Shown: positions 1-6,501, counted from the stretch's first letter. The stretch: DNA of 9,740 nt from Clostridiales bacterium UBA4653 (GCA_002405565.1 DHMB01000157.1:1-9740); one strand, 5' to 3'. Made by a program: numbers and translations. The notes: generated from the letters alone by a model not told the origin.

Positions 1-3000
1 CATATGTATATGATATCACACCGGTGGTACCGTTGTCAAGTTTTTCTTCTTTTACAAGCCTTCCCAGCCCGTCATACGTATAATTTACGGTTTTTCCGCC
101 CGCTTCCGTTATGCTTTTTATGTTGCCGTCCAGCATATATGCGTAGGTATACCCTGAAATGACGGTCTCCCCGCGCTTGTTTATCACGGTCTTCGGCAGT
201 CCCGCCGCGTTGTATGTATAATACGTCGTTATGCCGTTTGCCTTGGTTTCCGTCAGGATGTTGCCTCTTGCGTCATATGTGTATTCCGCAACAATCTCCG
301 CTTCTCCGCCGGCGATATAAGTCGGGATGGAAAATCCGCCGTCACTGCCGGGATAAAGATAATAACAATTGTTCTGCGCAAAGACGGTATAACGGATGTT
401 GTTTGTCCCGTCGATGACATAATATATTGTGCCTATGTCGGGATCTATCTCCGAAAGATCCGAAATTTCTTCGGCGCGGCAGCTCATCGATCCATCCTGA
501 TAGCCGATGACCCCCGTCATTTTGCCGGATGAAGAAATAGACATTACTCCGCAAAGGGGCTCTTCGGGGTAAAGCGATATTTCATACCAGGCGGAATTTT
601 CATGGTCATGCCAATAGAAGGCTTCAAGCGTGTCAAATTCGCAGCAATATTCGCCGCAATCGCCGACATACGAAAGCGAATAGCGGGCATATTCCTCATA
701 TCCGCCCATGGTGAATATCATTATTTTATATGAATAATCATATTTTTCGGTCAGTAGCGGTCTTTCGCCGACGGTCTTCATCCTGCCGAGAAGGTCATAT
801 GTATAGCTTCTCCAGCTCCTGACCTCGCCATTCAGCGTCAGCTTGTGCTCGGTGCGGTTTCCTGAAACGTCATATGAATAATTGTTTACGGTCGTGTCCG
901 TGCCGTCGGTTTCTTTTTCCTCAATGACTCTGCCGAGGCTGTCATACCTGCGCGATACGGTTATTCCGCCGCCGCTCTCGCTTATAACCGCGCCTGTCGA
1001 CGAATACGAATATGCTCTGCGCTGGGTTGTCTTTCCCGCCTTGGTTGCCGTTTCGGAGGTGACCTTTCCGAGCGCACTGTACGCATAGGTGAAGAGCGCT
1101 CCGCTGCGGTCGGTCTTTGTCAGCATATAGCCGTTTTTGTCATACGTATAGCTTTCCGTCCCGCCGAGCGCGTCCTCTGTGGATATCAGCTCCCCGCGGA
1201 GGTTATACGTATTTGTGACGGTCATTCCGTTTGTCGTTTCCGTCAGCACGTTGCCCGCAAGGTCATATGTGTATGAAACTGTTGACAGAACGTCGCTTCC
1301 GCTCTTGGTCAGCACGGTTGTCACTCTGCCGAGGGCGTCATATGAGGTCTCCGTGTATTTATATGTCGGGGTGCCCGAGCCCACTGCGCCGTCATATATT
1401 TTCACTCCCGTGACGTTTCCGCAGGCGTCATAATAATACTTTTTGAGCGCGAAATCCGCGCCTTCAAAAAGCGTTTTTTCCGTCAGGAGACGGCCGAGCG
1501 CGTCATAGGTATAAAGGGTTATATTGCCCATGACGTCGCTGTGCGAAAGCAGAAGTCCCGCGGGCGAATATGTATTTCCTTCGGAGCTTCCGAGCGCGTC
1601 GGTCACCGTCAGCACCTGCCCGAAAACGTCATATGTACGGGTTGTGACGCCCCCGTTTTCCGCCGTTTCGGATATGAGATTGCCGACAAAGTCATATCTG
1701 TATGTTCTGTATATCTCCGTGCCGCCGTTCATTTTTCCCGTACGCACGGTTCTTCCGCTCTTATCCGTATATTCGGTTGTTACGACGGAGGGAGAATACG
1801 TATCGCCGACAACGGTCTTCTTTGTTTTGCAGAGGGGCGTATCGCCTATAGAAACAATGGTATATGCGTAATTTGTGACCGATACCGCCTTCCCCGCGCT
1901 GTTTTTCACGGTTTCCGAAAGGACTCTTCCGCGGGCGTCATAGGTATAGACAATCTTTGAATAATATGCGGAGGAGGTGCAGTTTGTCTTGGATACGAGC
2001 CTGCCCGCTCCGTCATATTCGTTTGTCTCAATAACCGTATCGCCCTCCGAGACGCGTATCAGCCGACCGGATATATCATAAAAGCTGACGAGCGTATATC
2101 CGGATTTGCCCGTGGTCGTGACGGTGTTTCCCGTCGCGCTGTATGAATAGGTCTCGGCGGAACCGTCGGGATATGAAACGGAAACGACTCTGCCGCGCGC
2201 GTCATAAGCGGTCGTCTTTGTATTTCCGCGGGCGTCGGTCAAACGGATTTCCCTTCCGGCGACGTCATAAGCAAACGTTTCCGTCACGGCGCCTGTGGCA
2301 ACGCCGTCCGCGTTTACGATTCCCGAAACCGAAACAGACGTGCAGAACAGCCCGTCAAGGTCAATCCCCGCTCCGCGCGTGACGTTATCCTCATAGGAAT
2401 ATACCGTGACGGATGTTTTTTCGGGGCTGAGGCTTTGATATTCCGTCTTTGAAATGACGTTTCCGAGCGCGTCATGGGTGTAATCTGTCCTGCCTGCGAC
2501 CGTCCCGCCGGAGCTTACGGTATCACGGATGACGTTCTTTCCGTCGTCGGAAAGGGTGTGCGTCTCGGTGACGGTCATGCCCGCGTTCTGCTTGTAGGTC
2601 TTTGACGTGAGAAGGCTGTAACGGCTGTCATAGGTGCAGGACGTAGTGTTTCCGTCCGGCGCTGTGTACGACGTCATATTTCCCTTTACGTCATAGCTAT
2701 ATGTTTCGGAGGATATGACGCAAAGCGCCTTGCTGTCCGTGGCTGAGCCGTAATCCTTTACGGTCTTTTTGCTCACGAGATTGTAGTTGTTATATTGCTT
2801 TTCCTCAACCATGTATCCCGAGGAATAATAGGTGCAGAGACATTTTTCGTTGAAGGCGAATACGGCGGTGCCCGCCTCCGTCGTGACTCTGACCTGGAAC
2901 GAATAATTGCCTATTTCGTATTGCTGACGATAATATTCGCTGAGACTGTCATGATACGAGGCGTCATATGAATTGCCCGTTCTCCTGTATGAAACAGAGT

Positions 3001-4582
3001 TTTTGTCCGCCCCGCCGATAACGTCCTTCGTCGATTCCACAAAGTAATATTCCTTTGTGCCCGTTCCGCCGAAATTGGTCGATTCGGACGTATATCCTAT
3101 AACGGTGCTGTCGCCCGAAGGATGTGTGATGTTTTCAAGGAGCACATATCCGATTTCGCCCTCAAAGGTCTCGTCGGCATTTGCAATATTCGCCTTGCCG
3201 TAAAGACGGGAATACGAAAAGCCGTATACTTCCCCCGCGCCGTAATCTATGGAGGAAAGCTTTATATAGTCCTGATTTTCCCCGTCGACGGAAATGACAA
3301 CGCGCGTTCCGTCGCTCGCGGTGACCGTCACGGAGGAGCCATCGTATGAGTAGTCAATTGTGATTTTTCTCCCGAAGCTGTCGCGCATTTCCGTCAGGCG
3401 GGCGCTCTTGGCGGAGTATAAGTATGAATATGTATAATACACCGCATTTCCGAATCTGTCCTCTTTTTTCAGGCAGAGCCCGTCGGCGTCAAAATAATAT
3501 TTTGTTCCGTCTTTTCTTGTCAGAAGAAGCGCCGCCGTCGACGAATTTACGGCAATGCTCACGCTTTCAACGGTTATATCATTGAGCTTTCTGTCTCTGA
3601 TTGAAGTTCCGACGAGATTGAAGGTCTCGCCCGTGTCAAGCGTGATTATCCTGTGCGAACGGTCATAAAGCTCCGTTGAAAATTCATAGTATTCAAACGT
3701 TTCTATATTCGGTATGCTGAATTTCCATCCGTCGCCGAGACCGTTTCTCATCGCGTTTCCGGCTCTGCCGACAATCGACGTGACCGGCACCTTGGTCGAC
3801 CCGTTGCCGACAGCGACAGTCACATATGTGCAGGTATAGTCTCCCTCTGTAATGTCTGCCGGCACCGGAGATGAGAAAAATTGCAGATCTTCGATATAGC
3901 TTTCATACGAGCTGTACCACATTATGAAGGGCTCGTGATAGTCTATCCCGCTCTCGCCGTCGGAGCTTGTATATTCGATTATGTCCTGAAGGACTATGTA
4001 ATACCTTATGATTGCGCTCTCGCTCCAATGGACGGTATCGGTGTTGCTGTCGGAGGAGTCGTATTCGATATCGAGCGAAAGCCCCATTCCGCCGCTCATT
4101 CCGACAAGCGGATATGAAATCGAAAGCGCACCGTTCGGAAGGTTTACTCCCGCGTTTGAGCTGCCGAGAATATACGGCGCGGTCACCGTTTTTATATACT
4201 TGCTCATATCGGAATACATATCCGGCAAAGTGCCGCCCTGCGTGCCCTGAACGCTCGCCGCGGCGGTCGCTTTTGAGATTGCCCTTCTGAGCTTTTCGGA
4301 TATTACGCCGGTGTGCGCCGTGACGTTGCCGCTTTTAAGCGCGCGTCTGCATGCGTCAAGCAGAAGCTGCTTTCTGTCGGCTTCGGGATATATCGCCCCG
4401 TCTCCGGCAATTATGTAGTCATCAACGGACGGCAGTAGTCCGTCCGGATCCGGCTCCCATATCGCGCCGTCTCTTATGTTGTCTTTTTTAAGCGTCGCCG
4501 ATACGGCAAACACCATCCCGGGCATTGTGAAAATAACCGCCATGACCAGGATCAGAGAAATTATTCTGCATTGCTTTGTCAT
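1..4582 (-). CDS. Secreted RHS/YD-repeat protein (3' end beyond window)
   Basis: At least 1527 codons read from ATG at 4582 to the left edge without a stop; I checked the frame at several points, including both ends. Residues 1-29 form a signal peptide (basic start, hydrophobic core, then VFA/VSA cleavage options), so the product is exported; there is no lipobox. Residues about 145-180 (NLPNGALSISYPLV, then GMGLSLDIEYDSS) and about 268-290 (GLGDGWKFSIPNIE) match the N-terminal pattern of RHS proteins. RHS-like strands begin near residue 345 (YYFDADG, then FGRKITIDYSYDG). From about residue 625 onward more than 25 YD repeats follow, of the form YTYDxxGRVxxxTxxxG. Such proteins build a hollow beta-cage that often encloses a C-terminal toxin, or act as wall-associated WapA-like proteins. 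No toxin, autoprotease motif or wall anchor is visible because the end is missing. The family call is firm; the role (contact-dependent toxin, adhesin or wall protein) is open. Confidence 0.93.
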   Translation of the reverse strand, partial: MTKQCRIISLILVMAVIFTMPGMVFAVSATLKKDNIRDGAIWEPDPDGLLPSVDDYIIAGDGAIYPEADRKQLLLDACRRALKSGNVTAHTGVISEKLRRAISKATAAASVQGTQGGTLPDMYSDMSKYIKTVTAPYILGSSNAGVNLPNGALSISYPLVGMSGGMGLSLDIEYDSSDSNTDTVHWSESAIIRYYIVLQDIIEYTSSDGESGIDYHEPFIMWYSSYESYIEDLQFFSSPVPADITEGDYTCTYVTVAVGNGSTKVPVTSIVGRAGNAMRNGLGDGWKFSIPNIETFEYYEFSTELYDRSHRIITLDTGETFNLVGTSIRDRKLNDITVESVSIAVNSSTAALLLTRKDGTKYYFDADGLCLKKEDRFGNAVYYTYSYLYSAKSARLTEMRDSFGRKITIDYSYDGSSVTVTASDGTRVVISVDGENQDYIKLSSIDYGAGEVYGFSYSRLYGKANIANADETFEGEIGYVLLENITHPSGDSTVIGYTSESTNFGGTGTKEYYFVESTKDVIGGADKNSVSYRRTGNSYDASYHDSLSEYYRQQYEIGNYSFQVRVTTEAGTAVFAFNEKCLCTYYSSGYMVEEKQYNNYNLVSKKTVKDYGSATDSKALCVISSETYSYDVKGNMTSYTAPDGNTTSCTYDSRYSLLTSKTYKQNAGMTVTETHTLSDDGKNVIRDTVSSGGTVAGRTDYTHDALGNVISKTEYQSLSPEKTSVTVYSYEDNVTRGAGIDLDGLFCTSVSVSGIVNADGVATGAVTETFAYDVAGREIRLTDARGNTKTTAYDARGRVVSVSYPDGSAETYSYSATGNTVTTTGKSGYTLVSFYDISGRLIRVSEGDTVIETNEYDGAGRLVSKTNCTSSAYYSKIVYTYDARGRVLSETVKNSAGKAVSVTNYAYTIVSIGDTPLCKTKKTVVGDTYSPSVVTTEYTDKSGRTVRTGKMNGGTEIYRTYRYDFVGNLISETAENGGVTTRTYDVFGQVLTVTDALGSSEGNTYSPAGLLLSHSDVMGNITLYTYDALGRLLTEKTLFEGADFALKKYYYDACGNVTGVKIYDGAVGSGTPTYKYTETSYDALGRVTTVLTKSGSDVLSTVSYTYDLAGNVLTETTNGMTVTNTYNLRGELISTEDALGGTESYTYDKNGYMLTKTDRSGALFTYAYSALGKVTSETATKAGKTTQRRAYSYSSTGAVISESGGGITVSRRYDSLGRVIEEKETDGTDTTVNNYSYDVSGNRTEHKLTLNGEVRSWRSYTYDLLGRMKTVGERPLLTEKYDYSYKIMIFTMGGYEEYARYSLSYVGDCGEYCCEFDTLEAFYWHDHENSAWYEISLYPEEPLCGVMSISSSGKMTGVIGYQDGSMSCRAEEISDLSEIDPDIGTIYYVIDGTNNIRYTVFAQNNCYYLYPGSDGGFSIPTYIAGGEAEIVAEYTYDARGNILTETKANGITTYYTYNAAGLPKTVINKRGETVISGYTYAYMLDGNIKSITEAGGKTVNYTYDGLGRLVKEEKLDNGTTGVISYTY
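2..2710 (-). repeat. YD-repeat array inside the RHS protein
   Basis: This is the repeat-bearing part of the RHS gene. By eye I count about 27 units of roughly 20 residues, each centred on Y-x-Y-D-x-x-G-R/N. Clear examples are YTYDARGRVLSET, YTYDALGRLLTEK and YTYDLAGNVLTET. At DNA level the same signal shows on the plus strand as a recurring gcgtcatatgtat-like string. Individual units have drifted (YSYSATGNT, NTYSPAGLL, YAYMLDGNI), so this is an old diverged array and not a fresh expansion. Confidence 0.9.
292..764 (-). other. Non-repeat island within the YD-repeat array
   Basis: About 155 residues (roughly 1275-1430 of the RHS protein) contain no YD repeat, while repeats flank both sides (YTYDLLGRMKTVG before, YTYDARGNILTET after). 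The frame is continuous with the flanking repeats; I checked the triplets across the upstream junction. The island has six cysteines, including DCGEYCC, and many aromatic residues (FYWHDHENSAWYEISLY). It ends in a stretch that reads like a small beta fold (GTIYYVIDGTNNIRYTVF). I do not recognise the domain. It could be a surface-exposed ligand-binding loop, a plug inside the RHS cage, or a remnant of an older C-terminal domain overtaken by later repeats. Confidence 0.7.
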
Positions 4583-4732
4583 TTGTAATCCTCCCTTTAC
4601 AAGCTGTGATTTTTTTCTTTTGTTACATATAACAATCTTCAAAGTCGAAAAGGTTATATTTTCTGAAAAATTTTTCAAAATGGTAAAAACAATTGCGAAA
4701 ATTCACGATATTACAGTATATACAGAAAATAT
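4583..4732. promoter_or_regulatory. AT-rich divergent intergenic region with inverted repeats
   Basis: This stretch separates the RHS gene (minus) from the sigma-factor promoter (plus). It contains an inverted repeat TTGTTA-cata-TAACAA at 4620-4635, about 38 bases upstream of the RHS start, and a perfect 14-bp palindrome TGAAAAATTTTTCA at 4664-4677. The RHS promoter must lie here or beyond, but I found no minus-strand -35/-10 pair with good spacing. The repeats are candidate operator sites only. Confidence 0.4.
4590..4596 (-). promoter_or_regulatory. Ribosome binding site of the RHS gene
   Basis: On the minus strand AGGGAGG lies seven bases before ATG 4582. This strong Shine-Dalgarno match, together with the signal peptide that starts right at that ATG, fixes the start codon. 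Confidence 0.85.
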
Positions 4733-4761
4733 TTGACAAATAATGCAGAAGCGTGTATAAT
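4733..4761 (+). promoter_or_regulatory. Consensus sigma-A promoter of the sigma-factor gene
   Basis: TTGACA at 4733-4738 and TATAAT at 4756-4761 are separated by exactly 17 bases, so both hexamers match the housekeeping consensus perfectly. Transcription should begin near 4768, giving a leader of about 35 bases before the ATG at 4802. A perfect promoter predicts strong basal transcription unless a repressor acts on it. Confidence 0.92.
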
Positions 4762-4793
4762 AAAGTAAAAATACAGACCACGTCGCAGGCGAG

Positions 4794-4799
4794 AGGTGA
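4794..4799 (+). promoter_or_regulatory. Ribosome binding site deciding the sigma-factor start
   Basis: AGGTGA here sits within GAGAGGTGA, a near-complete match to GGAGGTGA, with its AGG five bases before ATG 4802. A GTG at 4796 in the same frame lies inside this site, so the ATG at 4802 is the better start. Confidence 0.75.
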
Positions 4800-4801
4800 A
4801 A

Positions 4802-5350
4802 ATGACAACACAGCCCGAAAAAACGGTAGAAACTCACACAAGCGGAGAAAAACTCGAAAAACTGTACGCAAAGCACCGCAAAAGGATGTACGGAATTGCA
4901 ATGTCCGTCCTGCATAACAGTCATGACGCCGAAGACGCATTGCACAGCGCGTTTCTTTCCGTCGCAAAGAACATTGAAAAGCTCGGCGACCCCGATTCCG
5001 ATAAAACGGCGGTGTATCTGTTCCGCGCGGCAAAAAATACCGCGCTGAACGTCTGCGCAAAGAGAAATACACTTGCAAACCGCGAGGTGTCCGTCGGAAA
5101 CCACAGCGACGTGTGCAACATAGGTGACGGTCTTGCCGACGCAACCGAAAAACCGCAAAGCGGGAGTCTGCTGAACTGCGTGGAGTCCCTGCCGGACAAA
5201 TACCGCGCCGCGCTGGAGCTTCATTTCATCGAAGAATACACAATCGCGCAGACAGCCGAAATTCTCGGAGAGAACGTAAGCACCGTCAAGCAAAGGCTTG
5301 TCCGCGGGAAGAAGCTGCTCGCTTCAAGACTCGATGAGAAAACGCGATAA
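4802..5350 (+). CDS. ECF-type sigma-70 family RNA polymerase sigma factor
   Basis: The 182-residue product has the two-domain layout of extracytoplasmic-function (group 4) sigma factors. Region 2 spans residues about 21-62 (LYAKHRKRMYGIAMSVL, then DAEDALHSAFLSV, the family's DAED-A---F core-binding motif). Region 4 spans about 123-176 (LPDKYRAALELHFIEEYT, then the helix-turn-helix TIAQTAEILGENVSTVKQRL), which would read the -35 element. A non-conserved linker joins them, and no region 1.1 or region 3 is seen. It would direct RNA polymerase core enzyme to a small regulon, with unknown signal and targets. It is transcribed divergently from the RHS gene and ends just before its own terminator. 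No anti-sigma gene lies beside it, which is atypical for classical ECF pairs but common among short Clostridia members. Its promoter is of housekeeping type, so it does not look autoregulated. Confidence 0.88.
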   Translation: MTTQPEKTVETHTSGEKLEKLYAKHRKRMYGIAMSVLHNSHDAEDALHSAFLSVAKNIEKLGDPDSDKTAVYLFRAAKNTALNVCAKRNTLANREVSVGNHSDVCNIGDGLADATEKPQSGSLLNCVESLPDKYRAALELHFIEEYTIAQTAEILGENVSTVKQRLVRGKKLLASRLDEKTR

Positions 5351-5357
5351 ATAAACA

Positions 5358-5383
5358 GCCCGCGCAGGCGGGCATTTTTTATT
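5358..5383 (+). terminator. Intrinsic terminator after the sigma-factor gene
   Basis: GCCCGC-gcag-GCGGGC at 5358-5373 forms a 6-bp GC-only stem with a 4-base loop, followed at once by ATTTTTTATTT. It begins eight bases after the sigma stop codon and separates that gene from the yidD unit. Confidence 0.9.
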
Positions 5384-5421
5384 TCCGACTTTTTGCCCTA
5401 CGTATGGCAGTCTGACTCATT

Positions 5422-5451
5422 TTGAGGAAAATATCGGATTTGCGATATAAT
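5422..5451 (+). promoter_or_regulatory. Candidate upstream promoter of the yidD unit
   Basis: TTGAGG at 5422-5427 and a perfect TATAAT at 5446-5451 are spaced 18 bases apart. The -35 matches four of six consensus positions. It lies about 50 bases upstream of a stronger promoter for the same gene. Confidence 0.5.
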
Positions 5452-5474
5452 TTTACAAATTCAATCCCGGAGTG

Positions 5475-5503
5475 TTGACACAAACAGTCAGATATGATAC
5501 AAT
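5475..5503 (+). promoter_or_regulatory. Main promoter of the yidD unit (extended -10)
   Basis: TTGACA at 5475-5480 and TACAAT at 5498-5503 are 17 bases apart, and TGA directly before the -10 supplies an extended -10 element. Transcription would start around 5510, so the in-frame ATG at 5510 would have no leader, which favours the later ATG at 5573. Confidence 0.88.
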
Positions 5504-5559
5504 TATGGTGTGCATATACACAATATGCGGAAAAACAGCTTGAAATCGCGACCGAGGAG

Positions 5560-5565
5560 AAGGGG
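5560..5565 (+). promoter_or_regulatory. Ribosome binding site deciding the yidD start
   Basis: AAGGGG lies seven bases before ATG 5573, with a further AGGAG at 5555-5559. No comparable site precedes the upstream in-frame ATG at 5510. Confidence 0.7.
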
Positions 5566-5572
5566 ACTTTAC

Positions 5573-6073
5573 ATGAAAAACAACAGCACCGGCACAGAAA
5601 ACAATGTCCCCGAATCAGACTATGCGGTTTTTTACGGCGACAGCGAGGAGAGTGTGCGCGAGCTTGCGATGAGGCACATATTCTCTGAAAGCTCATCCTG
5701 TGAAAGCCCGCATATAGAACGTCCGCACATAGGCTTTGCGCCCGTATTCAAAGGCGCCGTCCTTCCGTCGCTTCTGATAGCCGCGATTATAGTCGCGACG
5801 GTTCTGACCGGCGGGGCAATACCCGTCTGGGCGGCGGTATCCGCGTGTATTGCGGTCGTTTTCATATTTATAAAGCATACATTTATCCTGTTTGTTCTTC
5901 TGTATCAGAAGCTCGCGCCGGAGAGCGTCAGAGGAGCGTGCAGGTTTGAACCTTCGTGTTCCAATTACATGCTTCTTGCAATAAAAAAATACGGATTTGC
6001 AAGAGGTTTTGTCAAAGGACTGAAGAGACTGAGAAGATGCCGTCCGCCGAACGGCGGCGTCGATTACCCTTGA
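5573..6073 (+). CDS. yidD: YidD-family membrane protein insertion factor with N-terminal membrane extension
   Basis: Of 166 residues, about 101-166 form a YidD domain: FVLLYQKLAPE, then CRFEPSCSNYMLLAIKKYG with Cys123 and Cys129, then LKRLRRCRPPNGGVDYP with Cys156. YidD proteins are small, peripheral to the inner face of the membrane, and aid YidC/Sec-dependent insertion of membrane proteins. The usual length is about 70-90 residues. Here a hydrophilic acidic stretch (1-55) and two hydrophobic segments (about 61-80 and 83-100) precede the domain, so this copy is probably an integral membrane protein. The family's usual C-terminal DPVP is shortened to DYP. It is not next to rpmH, rnpA or yidC, where yidD usually sits, and it has its own promoters. 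The 79-residue gene follows after 66 bp with no terminator between. The domain call is firm; any extra role of the N-terminus is unknown. Confidence 0.9.
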   Translation: MKNNSTGTENNVPESDYAVFYGDSEESVRELAMRHIFSESSSCESPHIERPHIGFAPVFKGAVLPSLLIAAIIVATVLTGGAIPVWAAVSACIAVVFIFIKHTFILFVLLYQKLAPESVRGACRFEPSCSNYMLLAIKKYGFARGFVKGLKRLRRCRPPNGGVDYP

Positions 6074-6128
6074 GATATGACTGCCGCTCTCTCAGGTAGT
6101 TGTGTTAAATAAAAACAACTGACATTTC

Positions 6129-6133
6129 GGAGG
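6129..6133 (+). promoter_or_regulatory. Ribosome binding site of the 79-residue gene
   Basis: GGAGG at 6129-6133 is six bases before ATG 6140, a near-ideal Shine-Dalgarno placement. It is the strongest argument that this short frame is translated. Confidence 0.85.
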
Positions 6134-6139
6134 TAAACC

Positions 6140-6379
6140 ATGACAAAGTACAAAACCGTGACACTCGGCCGTCTTTCCGGCAAAGACACAGACACCCCTG
6201 ATTCCATCATCAGCCCGGTTGCAAAAGTAATTGAAAACGAAGCTACCGGCGGCTGGGAATTCGTAAACATGTACGATATGCCCATATATTTTGAACGCAC
6301 AGGCTGTCTTGCAAAGCTTTCAAGACAGGAAGGCTTTACAAGCTACTATTACATGCTCGTTTTCAAGAAAGAGGACTAA
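6140..6379 (+). CDS. Small conserved-looking protein, DUF4177-like
   Basis: This 79-residue protein has no signal peptide and no membrane segment, so it is probably cytoplasmic. The central VIENEATGGWEFVNMYDMP, followed by the C-terminal YYYMLVFKKED, resembles the small DUF4177 family, whose members carry a GWE-hydrophobic-V motif and end in a beta strand followed by K-[KR]-E. That resemblance comes from pattern memory and is tentative. No enzymatic motif is visible and no function can be given. A strong ribosome binding site precedes it and a strong hairpin terminator begins 14 bases after its stop. It has no clear promoter of its own, so it is likely co-transcribed with yidD from 66 bp upstream. 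Confidence 0.78.
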   Translation: MTKYKTVTLGRLSGKDTDTPDSIISPVAKVIENEATGGWEFVNMYDMPIYFERTGCLAKLSRQEGFTSYYYMLVFKKED

Positions 6380-6392
6380 ACTTCCGTCTATA

Positions 6393-6437
6393 TGCCGTAC
6401 ATATAATGAGAGAGATTATATGTACGGCAGAATTTTT
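6393..6437 (+). terminator. Long perfect hairpin terminator
   Basis: The arms at 6393-6407 and 6415-6429 (TGCCGTACATATAAT and its exact reverse complement) make a 15-bp perfect stem around a GAGAGAG loop, followed by GAATTTTTG. It ends the yidD/small-gene unit. The left arm happens to contain TATAAT but no -35 lies at a suitable distance. Confidence 0.85.
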
Positions 6438-6451
6438 GTAATCAGCGCAAG

Positions 6452-6473
6452 CAGCGCATGAGATTATGCGCTG
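6452..6473 (+). promoter_or_regulatory. Short inverted repeat upstream of dxs
   Basis: CAGCGCAT-gagatt-ATGCGCTG is a perfect 8-bp inverted repeat ending 37 bases before the dxs start. A run of seven T (6486-6492) follows 12 bases later, too far for a standard terminator. It may be a leader hairpin, an operator or a weak second terminator. No convincing dxs promoter was found around it. Confidence 0.4.
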
Positions 6474-6501
6474 TATTGTAATCAATTTTTTTCATCATCC
6501 C

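Noticed and set aside
882..2382. Several plus-strand open frames of 60-139 codons across the RHS gene
   Set aside because: They lie opposite the YD repeats and reflect their low stop density and repeated codons; they have no ribosome binding sites or family motifs, while the minus-strand frame is a continuous RHS protein.
1..4582. The recurring gcgtcatatgtat string considered as a CRISPR or iteron array
   Set aside because: The spacing varies, the copies are degenerate, and the string translates in frame as the YD motif of a protein, which fully explains it.
4583..4732. Searched for an ECF-type promoter (AAC motif plus CGT) reading toward the RHS gene
   Set aside because: AACC occurs on the minus strand but no CGT-like -10 follows at 16-17 bases, so direct control by the neighbouring sigma factor is not supported by sequence.
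4476..4736. Plus-strand open frame of 86 codons across the RHS start and the intergenic region
   Set aside because: It overlaps the signal-peptide coding region in antisense, runs through AT-rich non-coding DNA and has no good ribosome binding site.
4623..5293. Minus-strand open frames of 92-196 codons over the sigma factor
   Set aside because: They are antisense to a clear ECF sigma factor with its own promoter and terminator; their sequences are Arg/Cys/Phe-rich with no recognisable domain.
5379..5696. Minus-strand open frame of 105 codons across the yidD promoter region
   Set aside because: It covers two promoters and the yidD start in antisense and has a Cys/Ser/Arg-rich shadow-like composition.
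6098..6120. AGTTGT/ACAACT inverted repeat between yidD and the small gene, considered as a terminator
   Set aside because: The stem is only 6 bp, AT-rich, has an 11-base loop and no T-run after it; it more likely leaves the two genes co-transcribed.
6402..6407. TATAAT considered as a -10 element for dxs
   Set aside because: It lies inside the left arm of the terminator hairpin and no -35-like hexamer occurs 16-18 bases upstream.
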